Shown: in pieces, positions 44,012-55,840 of the stretch | Layout of the letters: each line of letters opens with the position of its first letter | Numbering within the stretch: the first letter of the stretch is position 1 | From: Dryas octopetala | Taxonomy: Eukaryota > Streptophyta > Magnoliopsida > Rosales > Rosaceae | Length of the DNA: 64,000 bases | Reading direction: 5' to 3' | NCBI GenBank assembly: GCA_963921425.1 | Contig: OY992834.1 | Coordinates: 28,148,669-28,212,668, forward strand | Position numbers and translations under genes: made by a program | The notes under the pieces: model-generated | Seen by the model: the letters and a program-made list of their open reading frames with translations, nothing else | What the model was told of the DNA's origin: nothing | The model's database searches: none

Positions 44012-44480
44012 CCCAATTGCAAACTGTGGGGTTTTCCAAATCAGTCTCCCTTCTATGTTCTTTGAATTTTGGTAAAATTGTTTTCACCCTAGGTGTACTC
44101 ACAACATTATCTCCACTCTCATCTGAATCAGACCCATCAAGACTTTCGAGTTCATTAGAATTTGCTTCATCTGATCATATCTCCCCAGCATAACCCATAT
44201 TCTCTTCTACCCCTTCGACTTGTGGTTCATCAACATGCTCATCAAACACCTTATCATCATCTGAAAACTACGCATAGTCACTACTATCTTTGAACTCAAA
44301 TTCTCCATCACCCTTGGCATTTTCTTCTTTTGCTTCATCTACATTGTCTTCATCCTCATCTCCATATCCTCATCTCCATATGCATATTCCCCATTATGCC
44401 TCTCACCTTCTACATTAATGTGTACTAGGTTCACATCATTATCCCCACGCTGCCCCTCAACTTCCACATTAAGGTCTACG

Positions 44481-45718
44481 TACCAAGTGCTAGCTCTTCA
44501 TTATTACCCCTTCTAATGCATTGTAATCGATCCCAAACTACCTCTTGGTCCCAGTCAATAGAGTTTGCATGTGATACTACCTCATGTTTTAGCTACCTGA
44601 TCATTACAAGCAACGAATGCTTATGTCTATAGCATTGATTGCATGTGATTGAGCTTCATTATCCTTAACAGGTGCTTCAGCTTGTTGATTGCATATTGTT
44701 GATTTGCTTCATTGTTCTCAACATGATCTTCCCCCATCCCTAATGCATTTGTCCCATCACAACAAATAAAATACACAGGCATAACATGGTTAGTTCGTAT
44801 TCTTAGCGGAGAATTTCCTGCTCACATATGATCCAACGGTAGATTTTAATCAGAGAATCCATCTGCTGAATAATTACTTTAACATTAATTATTTACTAAA
44901 ACTAATATTATATTAAAATAAAAAATAGATACACACACTAATCAAACCAAAACACCTTCATGGAAAAAAAAAAAAACTCATTCCTCTACCTCCTCCTCTC
45001 TCAATACGACCCATCTCCACCATTGTCTCCAGTGCCGCCGTTGCCTCCGTCATCTCTGACTCCAGCGTAACTTGGTATTCTTCTGTCGGTGTCATCTATC
45101 TCTTTCGACGTCACCTGATATTCTCTTATCTTTTTTGTTTTCTTCTTTGATTTATACTTTTTTTTCTTTCCTATTCACTGATGCGTTCAGTGTATTAGTT
45201 TAGTTCAATTAATTAATTTGGGTTTCTCTTAATCTCATACCTGTTTATCAGATTTGTTCTTCATCGATCTTTTTTGTTCGCTGGCCCGAGACAATAGTGG
45301 AGATAGGCATGGTAACCTGTGGGTATTATACAATACCCGCCTGTGTTTTTTATGCAGGTACAAAATTAAATATATACATGGATGGCATAACCATCCCACT
45401 ACGCATTTACTATACTCACATTATCCAAATAGTGCGAGTACAGGTGGGTACCCGTATCCACATTACCCAAAGCACTAGTTTTAGGGCTGCTCATGTGCTG
45501 ATGTGCTCTACAAAAAAAAAAAAAACATAAATTAAATTATGAAAAAATCTTATACAAATTAAATTCTGAAAAGAGTATCATCACCTTGGCATTGACCGTT
45601 GTCAAAGACGTTATATCAACTTTTTGCTGTACAACTCAAAATATTTGTGAGTTGTGGGACTTTAATATTCTTTGTTTATTGATGTAAATGTCTAAAACGG
45701 CTGGGTTTGTCATCCTTA
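44481..45718. other. Spacer with no supported gene
   Basis: 44481-44780 may still be the 5' part of the MULE remnant. 44960-45130 is CT/CC-rich. 45290-45480 contains tgggtat/tacccg words in both orientations. Frames at 45254-45530 are not convincing. Confidence 0.5.
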
Positions 45719-45723
45719 AGGAT

Positions 45724-45933
45724 TGTCAAATTGGAAAGAGAAATATGATTTGCCAGAATACTTTTTTATTCCACGTTTTGCATAACTTATACAAAAGCTA
45801 TCCTACTAATCAGCTTCCTAGAATCAAGTTCAATCTTTACAAACAGGGAAAGTAAATATATACATTAAAAGAATATAATAAAACTTCCTATATTCTATTC
45901 CTAAAATGGTGGTACTGAGTTGACTTATCGACA
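45724..45933 (-). repeat. Downstream LTR of the 4.8-kb copia element
   Basis: 210 bp, bordered by AGGAT on the left and by the polypurine tract on the right. Confidence 0.95.
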
Positions 45934-45940
45934 CTCCCCC

Positions 45941-48900
45941 TCAAGTTGGAGAGTGGATGTCAAGAACTCCCAACTTGCGCAGCATAGTTGAGAAAGCATC
46001 TTTTCCCAATGGCTTTATAAACACGTCAGCTAGTTGGTGTGATGAGGAAACATGTTTTGTAACGATTGAACCATCTTGTACCTTGTCCCTGATGAAATGG
46101 CAATCCATTTCAATATGTCTGGTTCTCTCATGAAAAACAGAATTAGCAGCTATGTACAAAGCTGCCTTGTTATCACAATGTAGTAAAGCGAGAGCAGAAT
46201 GCTGCAAGAATAAATCTTTCAGTAAAGAACGAAGCCATGTCAATTCACAACAAGCACCTGTCATGGCCCTGTACTCTGCTTCAGTCGAAGAAAGAGAGAT
46301 TGTCTTTCGTCTCTTTGTCCTCCAAGAGATTAGAGAAGACCCTAAAAACACACAGTAACCAGTTGTAGACCGTCGAGTGGTTGGACATCCTACCCAATCA
46401 GAATCACAATAAGCACGCAAAACCAATTCGTTATGAGATGAAAAGAAAAGACCTTGTCCTGGTGTGTTTTTGAGGTATCTCAAGTCTCGCAGGGCTGCCT
46501 CCTTATGAGGTTTGCGCGGCTCATGCATGAACCTACTCAACACATGAACTGAATAAGTGATATCAGGCCTGGTAATTGTGAGGTAAATTAATCGCCCTAC
46601 TAGTCTTCTGAATTTGGAAGGATCTTTGAAAAGGTCACCTGTGTCCGAAAGTTTAGAATTTTGCTCCATTGGAAAATTAACTGAACGTACGCTCAGAAAA
46701 CCACCATCTCTTAAAATTTCTAGAGTATATTTCCGTTGTGAAATGGAGATACCTTTCTTTGATCGGGACACCTCAATACCCAAAAAATATTTTAAGTCAC
46801 CAAGGTCTTTGATACGAAAACGACTGTGTAAGAACCTTTTAAGAGATAAAATAGCAGTATCATCATTCCCTGTAATCACAATGTCATCAACATATATCAA
46901 GAGAGCTGTAAAAGACTTCGCTTGGTGATGTGTGAAGAGAGAATAATCAGCCTTGGACTAAACATAACTAGTAGCCTGAATAGCCTCAGAAAATTTAGCA
47001 AACCATTGGCGAGATGCCTGCTTCAAACCATATAACGATTTGTTGAGGCAACATACCAAATGCTCCCCCTGTCGCTGAAGACCAGGAGGAGGGGACATGT
47101 AGATTTCCTCATGGAGATCACCATGAAGAAATGCATTGTTAACATCCAACTGATGAAGAGACCAATGCCTAGCAGCTGCAAGAGCGAGTAAACAACGGAC
47201 AGTAATCATCTTTGCAGTTGGAGAAAAAGTATCATGATAATCAATACCTTTCAGCTGAGTATATCCCTTAGCGACCAAACGAGCTTTATAACGCTCAATA
47301 GTGCCATCAAAACGATGTTTGATTTTGTAAACCCAATGACAACCAATAGGAACCTTGCCAGGAGGAAGAGAGGTAAGGGTCCAAGTGTGATTATGTTCCA
47401 AGGCTTGCAACTCTGAACGCATAGCCTCTTGCCAGTGAGAATGAGAAGCGGCCTCAGCATAAGAACGGGGATCCACAGCCTTGCTAATGGTACCAATAAA
47501 GGAGAGATGCGACAGTGAGTAGCGATGATAAGACAAATAATTACAAAGAGGAAACCGAGTACCTTGAGTAGGACCTGCTGACAAAGACGACGACGAGTTT
47601 GGAAGAGGCAACATAACTTGCGAGCAAACAAAGTCCTGAAGATGAGTCGGAGGATTATGTGGACGGTGAGAGCGGCGGAGATCAGGCGCAGGTGGAGAAG
47701 CTATGGGAGCAACTGGGGAAAGATGTCGGACAGGAGTGGAGGCCGGGCTAAGTGGAGCGAGTAAAGGAGAAGAAACAAGAGAGGAAGGACTAGCCGGTTC
47801 TGGGTTTGCAAGAAGAGAAGGAGATGACTCATGGAGAGGGAATTCAGTGGTGGTGTTGGGCAAAACAAATTGTGGACTGGATGAGGGAGTGAATGAGACG
47901 GGCTGGAAGGGAAAAATGGTTTCGTGAAAAACAACGTCACGACTTGTAAATATTTTATGAGTGGCAAGATCATAAAGTTTGTAAGCCTTTTGACCCAAAG
48001 GATAACCAATAAAAATACATTTCTTGGCACGAGAATCAAATTTGTGAGACACATGAACTTCAGTAGCATAGGCAAGACACCCAAAAACCCGAAAATGAGA
48101 GAAAGTGGGTGGCTTGGCAAAAAGAAGTTCAAAAGGTGTCCGGTTGGAATGGGTTGGTGTTGGAAGCCGATTGATGAGGTGTACAGTAGTAAGCACACAG
48201 TCCCCCCAAAAAGATAAAGGCAAATGTGCCTGAAAACGTAAAGCCCTTGCCATCTTAAGAATATGGCAGTGCTTTCATTCGACAACGCCATTTTGTTGAG
48301 GCGTGTAGACACAAGAATGCTGATAAAAAATGCCTTTTTCTTTGAAAAAATTAAGCAAAGAAAAAAATTCTCCCCCATTTTCCACTCGAAGTGTTTGAAC
48401 CTGGGAATGAAATTGTGTTTGAACAAGGGAGAAAAAAGTTTTAAGAAGATGTTGTGTCTCATGTTTATGATGCATAAGGAAGATCCAAGTAAATCTAGAA
48501 TAATCATCAACAATTGTTAAGAAATATCTTGCTCCAGAAAGAGAGGCTGTTTTATAAGGCCCCCAAATATCACAGTGAATAAGACTAAAAAGTTTAGTTG
48601 TTGAAATATAACTAGTACTGAAAGGAAGACGACTCTGCTTGGCGAGAGGACAAACAGCACAAGCATTATTTAATTTAAAAGGAAAATGTAATAAATTTTT
48701 GGCCATAAATTCTAACTAGAAGAAGAGGGATGACCCAAACGACGATGCCAGAGCTCGGTAGATGATAGAACAACATTGTAAGAAGGTGTGATGACGGGTT
48801 TTGGTCTAGAAGATGCCAACGCCACCAAGTAATAGAGCCTGGCCTCTATGTTGCCTACCCAAACAAATCGCCTTCTTCGTAGCCAAGTCCTGCAGAAGAC

Positions 48901-49492
48901 ACCAAGAAGGGAAAACAATTACTGAACAATTCAATCCTCTAGTAATTCTACTCACGGACATCAAATCAACTTTGAAAGTTGGTACACATAATACATCTTG
49001 CATAGATATGGATGAATTTAATGATAAACTGCCTGTGGAAATAATCGGAGCCTGTTCTCCACTAGACATGATAACTGGCGACAATGTATTATTCTTGAAA
49101 CTGTGAGTGAATATATGCAATGAAGATGTAATATGGTCCGTCGCACCGCTGTCGATTATCCATCGACGGAGGTGTGACGATGATTGAAACAAACCTGTGG
49201 AAATCCCTACGGCATTGGCTTGAGGAGCAGCTGATTGCTCAGTTTCTTTACTATTCATAATAGAAAGAATCTGTTGAGACTGAGTATCAGAAAGTCCAGA
49301 CATGGCTGATTTTAATTCCTGGACAGAAGGGTCATCAATCACATTGTTAGTAGAGGAAGATCCACCACCGCGATTGCTACGACCACCACCACGATGCGAC
49401 TTGTTGGACTTATGGAGACGGTGTCCAGGTGGGAACCTGTGCAGTTTATAACATGTCTCAATTGTATGGTGATCCTGATCTAATGAGAACAA
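45941..49492 (-). pseudogene. Copia pol (protease, integrase, RT, RNase H), disrupted
   Basis: 49492-48806 holds a Gly/Arg-rich linker and the aspartic protease site W-I-I-D-S-G-A-T-D-H. A frameshift separates it from the pre-integrase W-H-R-R-L-G-H (48918-48712). 48706-48275 is the integrase core with I-H-C-D-I-W-G-P, E-N-G-G-E-F (Glu where Asp is usual) and P-Q-Q-N-G. It ends at TGA (48275-48277) where relatives have Arg, again fitting CGA to TGA. 48253-46958 continues integrase into RT (Y-K-A-R-L-V-A-K-G, Q-L-D-V-N-N-A-F-L-H-G). A TAG at 46958-46960 interrupts the frame before Y-V-D-D, and 46900-45941 finishes RT plus RNase H (S-S-T-E-A-E-Y, I-E-M-D-C-H-F). Cannot yield an intact polyprotein. 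Confidence 0.92.
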
Positions 49493-50271
49493 TGCAGCGG
49501 CTTGCGACTAGAAGAAGAAAAATATGATTTCGGCTGTGAGCCTTGGCGAACAGCCATGGTTGCAGATTCTGAAGTCTCACGAGAAGCACCCAATTCACGC
49601 TGCTTCTCCTCTTGAGAGATCAAGGAATAGGCTTGTCGCAAAGTTGGCAATGGATTCATCATAAGGACTTGACCGCGCACGGCACTTTAGGATTCATTCA
49701 ATCCCATCAGAAACTGCATCAGTTTGTTGTTCTCGGCATGGTCAGCATGTCTCTTTGCAGCACCATAGGTACATGATGGAAGATCATTGTAGGAGGCCAA
49801 CTCATCCCATAAGCCCTTCAATTTTGGATAATAGGCAGCCACAGACAATTGATCTTGTGTAAAAGCAGCGAAGGTGCGTTGAATCTGAAAGATCCATGGA
49901 GCGTTACTTTGAGAAAAACGTTCTCGAAGGTCCTGCCAAATCTCATGAGCCGTTGTTGAGTAGATGACACTGTCAGCAATATCTGGCTCAAGGGAATTCA
50001 AAATCCAGGAAAGGATCAAATCATTGCAACGTTGCTATGAAGCAAGATCATCAGCCTTGGATTTTCCAAAAGGAGCTTTCACAGTGCCGTCGACAAAACC
50101 GAGTTTGTTTTTGGCACTCAATGAGATCCGCATGGATCGGCACCAGGTAGCGTAATTGTCTCCGTTAAGAGGTTTGGAGACAAGGACCATTCTGGGGTGA
50201 TCAGAATAATGAATAAAAAATGGATTGGAGGCATCAGATGAACCCCCAACCGAGTTATGTTCATTGACCAT
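49480..50271 (-). pseudogene. Copia GAG with two nonsense codons
   Basis: Starts at M-V-N-E-H-N-S (50271), 72 bases inside the primer site. The copia GAG pattern is clear: L-N-G-D-N-Y-A-T-W-C-R-S-M, L-G-F-V-D-G-T, then I-L-S-W-I-L-N-S-L, E-I-W-Q-D-L-R-E-R-F and L-M-G-L-N-E-S. TAG at 50035-50037 replaces a Trp codon by family comparison, and TAA at 49687-49689 interrupts after L-N-E-S. All pieces remain in one frame down to the nucleocapsid zone near 49480, where a frameshift breaks the zinc knuckle. Confidence 0.9.
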
Positions 50272-50342
50272 GGTGGAGATTGATGAAAAACAATGAACTT
50301 AGCAAAAGAAAAAAGAAAGAGCTAGGAGGATATTCGATCCCT

Positions 50343-50354
50343 GCTCTGATACCA
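50343..50354 (-). other. Primer-binding site of the 4.8-kb copia element
   Basis: Minus strand TGGTATCAGAGC, directly adjoining the LTR. A perfect initiator tRNA-Met match. Confidence 0.95.
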
Positions 50355-50564
50355 TGTCAAATTGGAAAGAGAAATATGATTTGCCAGAATACTTTTTTAT
50401 TCCACGTTGTGCGTAACTTATACAAAAGCTATCTTACTAATCAGTTTTCTAGAATCAAGTTCAATCTTTACAAACAGGGAAAGTAAATATATACATTAAA
50501 AGAATATAATAAAACTTCCTATATTCTCTTCCTAAAATGGTGGTACTGAGTTGACTTATTGACA
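50355..50564 (-). repeat. Upstream LTR of the 4.8-kb copia element
   Basis: 210 bp, differing from the other LTR at seven positions by my count. Followed by AGGAT. Confidence 0.95.
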
Positions 50565-50569
50565 AGGAT

Positions 50570-52319
50570 GCATGATACTTAAACCTTAAGATTTTCAATC
50601 ATTTAGGTAATATGCTCTTTATGAGTCATGATCGAGTTGTCTCCCTTGTAAATCTAGCAAATGATTGGATATTGATTCGCATAAGAGGCCTTTTTGTTGC
50701 CACCGGCCAGTAAAGGTTATGCAGAAAAATAGTGAAAAACAGCAGCATATATCCTAGAGTACATATAAGAGAGAGTGTGTGTGTACGTGCAAAATATTTA
50801 GTATTGATTAATAATTTTTTTTGTGTTATAAGTATAATATTTTTCCTTTTATGAGTCTTTAAATTTTAAGAATGTTGTATAATAACTTCATTGTTTTGAA
50901 TATACAATTGTTTCTCTCAGAACATTCATAATAATAAAAATCATCTTTACATAATTAGAATTTTTTTCACAAACAAAAAAAATTAAGATAATTAACTTAT
51001 TCTTAAGTTAATCAATCATTAAGTATTTCCAGCAAAAATAAGAATTTTTTTTTTAAAAAAAAATGAGCAAGATAGATCAACTTTTACCATTAAAAAGAAT
51101 ATATAATGATGATCACCTGGATTTACACATGTTACACAAGAAATTATTTCATTTCTTATGTCAAAAATATTTATTTAAAAAATATATGTCATATATATTA
51201 ACAAAAATAATAGAAAAATCAACAAGAAGGGTCAATTAATTAGAGGTTGGGGGGGGGGGGGCACAGGTGGCAGAAGCAGCTGTAAAGGGTAAGGATATAT
51301 AGAGCAAGAGTAAGAGAGTTTTTCCATGAGGCAAACAAAGAGTACCAGGTGGATTCCCACTTTCTATGGAAAAATTTTAATGCCTTTTGCTGTATATTAA
51401 TTTGGATTTAGAGATTTGTTGTATATTAAGGCTATAACAGGGATATAGGTTGAGTTGGCATTGCAAGATATAGAGTAGATCTATCTTAAAATTGGAGAAA
51501 TATATTTTTGACTCAAGTGCATTTACATTCACCAATTATATGAGTCTATTTTAAGTTAGTCCACGAACTATAAAATATTTAAAATTCCCCATTAACTAAC
51601 AAAAATTTACAAAATGGTCTATCCGTTAGGAATTTTGTCAAAAGCACCGTTAAGTGCCACGCTAGACATAGTCCGACCGACATTTTTAATGACTTGGCAT
51701 TGACTGATAGAGGACAAAAATGCGTTTGACCTCAAAATAATTTACCGCTCATTCCACGATGACACGTGGCACCTATCTCTGACATGGGCCCCCACTTTTC
51801 CCCCTTTTTAAATGAAAACGTAAGCCCTCATAAATTAAAAAAAATCGATTTTTTGTTCTAAAGTCTAAAAATAATGCATTTAACCATTGGAATTAGGGTG
51901 CTCACCCAATAGTTATGTCCACAATTTCCACTATAAATTGAATCTTATACAGTGCAAAGGCTGGTTTTTTGTTAGATATTATGAGAATTAGTGTTTAAGT
52001 AGGCTTAGTGGACTACATCTAACATGACACTTAACAGTCCCTTTGACGGAATCCTTAATAGATAGACTATTCCGTATGTTTTTAATTTGTTAGTTAATGA
52101 GGGAATTTGAATGTTTTTTGTTAGTTAATGGGAGAATTTAAAATGTTTTATAATTTGTGAACCAACTTGAAATGAACCCTATAGTTGATGGATGCAAATG
52201 TACTTGTGCCTATATTTTTAATTATGTGGACAAAAACTTACATGTAACGAAGTTATACTCCCACTCTCTCACAACACGTCCTTATATATTAGTTATATGA
52301 CCATTAATTGTGAAAGGTG
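50570..52319. other. AT-rich spacer
   Basis: No gene is supported. A G-run (51249-51260) and A/T homopolymers occur. 51500-52200 is plain AT-rich DNA with words such as aattgtgaaccaact and ttaaaatg repeated in loose inverted fashion (51540-51610 against 52070-52180), suggesting an old foldback element whose ends I could not fix. Confidence 0.45.
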
Positions 52320-52327
52320 GGTATATA

Positions 52328-53576
52328 CAAGGTGTTAAATTTCAAAATTTTCGGCAAAATTTCGCTGAAAATTTCGATTTTTAGGGGTATGGAAATTTTA
52401 ACACTATATTAAAAATATTTCGAAAAATTTCGCCGAAATTTTCGACTGGAGACAGGAGGCAGCGACCAGTGGGAGAGACGGAAGAAAAAGGAGAGCCGGC
52501 CTTGTCGCCTGTCGTCGCCGGGGAGAGAGAAGAGAGGAGGAAGAGATCGGCCCGGGGAGAGGAGATCGCGCAGAGAGAAGAGAGGGAGGAGAGAGTAGAG
52601 ATCAGATGAGTTAGAGGGAGAGAGAAAGAAAAGGTAACTGAAATAATGGAAATGGAGAGGGAAGATGGCCACTGGATGAAGACTTACGGGGAGAATGGCC
52701 ACTGGAGGAAGACTTACAGGGAGAATGGCCACTGGATGAAGGCTTACGGGGAGAAAAGGAAGGAAATAGGAAAGGAAAAGGAAGAGGAATGAAAGAAAGA
52801 AAGAAAAAAAGAAAAAAGAAAAAAGTGGGGAGTCTCAGTCTGGAGTCTTCTGGACTCTAAGACTTACGGGGAGAAAAGGAAGGAGATGGGAAAAGAAGGA
52901 ACGAAAGAAAAAAGAAAGGAAAAGAAAAAAAGAAAAGAAAAAAAGAAAAGGAGAGAAAAAAAAAAAGATTTAGGATTGATTGGGGCCTTTGGGCAATTGG
53001 AAAGAAAAAAAAATGTTTAGAGTTTCGTTTGGCCGTTTTGGGGTTTTGTTTAGTTGTTTTTAAACCTAATATATTTTTATATAAAAAAATAATTAAAAAT
53101 ATCCTAAAAGGCATAAACTCTAATATCCTATATTATATTCTAAACAATATAGAGTATACATTATAAAATATATAGGGTTTAGAGTATACATTATAGAGTA
53201 TAAAATTAGGGTATATAGAGTTTAATATTAGGATTTAGTGTATAGATTATAAAGTATAAAGAATATACTAATTTCATTTATTCATTATACTAATTTTATT
53301 TCATAGTATTTGCCTTCAGTCCACATTATATTCATCTTATATCACATGAAACTTACTATATAATTTGGTTTCTTCAATGTTTTTTATCAATATAATAGAT
53401 AATATGTTAAATAAACATATGGTACAGTTTCATTCAAAATTTTCGTATTTTGATAGCAATTTCCGTCGTTTCTGTCTAATTTCTATCGAAATTTAAAAAT
53501 TTTCAAAATTTTCGTCTCGAAATTTCCGTCGAAATTTTCATCGAAATTTCCTCGAAACCCGAAATTTTATTCCTTG
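52328..53576. mobile_element. hAT-like non-autonomous element, 1,249 bp
   Basis: Ends read CAAGGTGTTAAATTTC (left) and, on the complement, CAAGGAATAAAATTTC (right). The flanks are ggtatata (52320-52327) and ggtgtata (53577-53584), 7 of 8 identical, as expected for an 8-bp hAT duplication with one later change. Both subterminal zones are packed with aaatttcg words in both orientations. The interior is purine-rich with a minisatellite and no transposase frame. The class call rests on TIR style and duplication length. Confidence 0.75.
52650..52755. repeat. Three-copy 31-bp minisatellite in the hAT-like element
   Basis: Units of ggagaatggccactgga plus tgaagacttacg occur three times, and acttacggggagaaaagg recurs near 52861. 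The Pro/Leu-rich minus-strand frame across it is an artefact. Confidence 0.9.
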
Positions 53577-53764
53577 GGTGTATACACCCATTACACGTAA
53601 GTTTTTCTCTTTTATGTGATAAACTATAAAAATATAGGTGTCATTATGTTATTAAATTGAGATACCAAATTAACTATATCTATATTGTAGGAAAGTTTCT
53701 CTCTAGTTAGTAAAATCGCCAATTTCATTTAATTAACAAAAGAGAAAAATAAGAGTATGAAAGG

Positions 53765-55426
53765 TGAAAGTTTAATTTAGGTGATATATTCACTTAATAA
53801 ACTTGATTAATTTCACTTTCAGTGATCGGACCCCAATTTTTGATTTATGTGATCATTCAGGAACTAGTCAAACAGACACAACTCAGACGATTTAGTAACT
53901 AAAATATGAAACTCCAGATTGACTTCTAAAAACCAAAAATCACTTTTGTAAACAACACAAATCAAACACACCAAAGGATCAAGTGACATCCTATACACTC
54001 AGAGGACCCATCACAGTAGGCATCCCAGTGTTATCCACAACTACAGTGGTGTGTGATTAGCTAGACAGTTATATAAGACATATATCAATTTCAAGCATAT
54101 AGCTACAGTACAGATTTGTGTTTAAAAGTTGAGTGAGTCAATAAGCATAACAACACAAAAAGGGAAGATGAATGCACACAAGATGTTCACCCAGAAAAAC
54201 CACAAAGGGTAAAAACTGGGGGTCTTTTTCAGCTGACCGGGCAATCCACTATAGAGGAGGTTCAATACAAAGGGAGCATACAGCACACAAGCTCAATCAC
54301 TAAGTCCTAAACTAAGTGGCAGCTTTCTTACCCCTTTGTGCAACTTCCATAAGCAAGGCAATCGGTCATTCATGAAGAAGGCAGCTCAAACTCCAAGCTC
54401 ATCAACTCATGGCACCAATTCACACCAAGCCCAGCAGATTCATCAATGTATAAACATGATATGCAAATTTTGGATTCTTTAAAAAAGAAAATCAACCTTC
54501 TCAAGCAAGAGGCATGAAGAGGTTGATATAGAATCCTTCAACTAAAATCTAAAATGAATGTGTTTGAAAAATATATGAAAAGATTTAAACATTCAAACCC
54601 ATTTAGAATTTTAGATGAAACAAACAAGTTCAGAAAATCATTTTGATTTTGAAGAATTAAATGAACATTTTCTGACTTGATAAAATTGAGCACTCACCCT
54701 GAAAAATACCCAGGCATGAAACCACGAAAATACACAGTGAAAATGCTCATAGACACACCAAAAAGATCTGAACAGAGTACATCATATACCCGTACACACA
54801 CACACACCAATTCCGTGTTTGCCCGAGCCACGTGGAAGCCAATCAATGGCTGTCCACAAGAGACGAATACGGGGCATATTCTCTTTGTCCTAGAGGGGTA
54901 TCCTAGTATTACTAAGGATAGGAATGAGGAGCTGTAAAAAGGAATTTTGCTTTATTTTGCAAAAATTAGAAATGGGGAAGATGATGAATAGTGCTGATGT
55001 GTGTAGGTGTGTGGCGTGAATGGCAAAGAAGCAATCAGATCTGATTGATACAGTAGGGGAACCAAGCCATGTGCAATGCACATGCATGTTTAGTAAAAAA
55101 CAGAACATGGGCTTTCAATGAAATGGGCTTTAAAAGTAAAACCCGAAATGGCCCCACTGTAGTGACTGTGACTTAAGTATCAACCACTGTACGTGAAAAA
55201 CATTGTTCTTTATGTTCAGTGAATGACTAGTCAAATAGACAAAAAACTGTTATTTTCATGAAATGAATGAAGTGCAGTATACCTTGAGTCTTTGTTCATT
55301 CTTGACTTCTTCAATACAACTGATCTTGTACTTAATCTAGCCTAGAGCTTGTGAGTGATTAAATAAAATAAATACAATGGTTTTGACAAGGAAAATAGCC
55401 AATATAACAAATCTTAGAAACTAACA
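53765..55426 (-). repeat. Downstream (3') LTR of the Sirevirus element
   Basis: 1,662 bp. A palindromic ttatataa word (about 54069-54076) is a candidate minus-strand TATA box and is conserved at the equivalent place in the other LTR. A (CA)n microsatellite lies near 54796. Short frames inside the LTR are not genes. Confidence 0.93.
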
Positions 55427-55840
55427 ATCTCCCCCTTTGGCTTTCCTTGACAAAACATCAACCCATTCACCTCACAAGACTCTCAACACTCAGCCCAACA
55501 CTATGTTATAATGTACCTGCAAGAAGAAGTACTTGCACAACACAAAATATGATAGTACAGCAACCAATGCAGTTTAAACACAGCAAGCAATGTAGATTAA
55601 ACAAATATATTCTCCCCCTTTTTGTCATGGAAAGACAAAAGGACATACATAAAAAAGAAGAGTGAAGTGCAAGAGAGCATAGAGTTGGAAAATGTGCAAG
55701 AAAAATCAATGGCAACATGATCAAAAAAGAACTGAAGTAAATGTCATAACTTCCCTGAAATTTGAACTCCCTCTAAAGACAAACTCCCCCTAAAGACTAA
55801 CTCCCCCTAAATGTTAACTCTCCCTAAAGCTGATAAACTG
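55427..55840 (-). promoter_or_regulatory. Multiple polypurine tracts upstream of the 3' LTR
   Basis: The canonical tract (plus-strand atctccccctttgg, 55427-55440) adjoins the LTR. Further copies of ctccccc or near variants occur at about 55613 and then four times between 55768 and 55825 (ctccctctaaagac, ctccccctaaagac, ctccccctaaatgt, ctctccctaaagct). Repeated tracts are a known Sirevirus hallmark. They prime plus-strand DNA synthesis. Confidence 0.85.

Larger units (their letters stand above)
42070..44480 (-). pseudogene. MuDR-type (MULE) transposase remnant
   Basis: Reading leftward, an acidic N-terminal part (44480-44090) leads to I-L-P-K-F-K-E-H-R and D-L-E-N-P-T near 44020. After an interruption come A-N-A-E-L-F-K-E-A and K-N-E-K-K-R-V-R-V-K-C (about 42910-42760), then E-Q-L-R-F-D-P-N-W near 42590, Y-E-E-Q-Y-N-K-L-W-D-Y near 42480, and finally the catalytic neighbourhood C-R-P-V-I-V-W (about 42300) with I-V-G-I-D-A-S-N-I-M-F-P-L-A-Y. 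This order is that of plant MuDR transposases. Stops and frameshifts occur throughout, and the usual L-D-G-C-H motif is scrambled, so it is dead. Terminal repeats of the parent element were not located. Confidence 0.75.
45724..50564 (-). mobile_element. Complete but mutated Ty1/copia retrotransposon, 4,841 bp
   Basis: LTRs of exactly 210 bp (45724-45933 and 50355-50564), each with TGTCAA and TTGACA ends, are flanked by perfect AGGAT duplications (45719-45723 and 50565-50569). The initiator tRNA-Met site is at 50343-50354 and touches the LTR. A polypurine tract (plus-strand ctccccctcaag, 45934-45945) lies at the other end. My by-eye alignment of the LTRs shows seven substitutions and no indels. 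GAG, protease, integrase, RT and RNase H follow in copia order, with stops and frameshifts. Confidence 0.95.

Noticed and set aside
45254..45530. Two overlapping frames of about 75 codons
   Set aside because: No domain or splice context. They overlap tgggtat/tacccg inverted words typical of repeats.
52409..52732. 107-codon Pro/Leu-rich minus-strand frame
   Set aside because: Reads the 31-bp minisatellite of the hAT-like element.
54677..55108. Small frames in the Sirevirus LTR (also 63764-63982)
   Set aside because: Located inside LTRs, with no conserved domain. The copy in the other LTR is altered by a CA-repeat length change.
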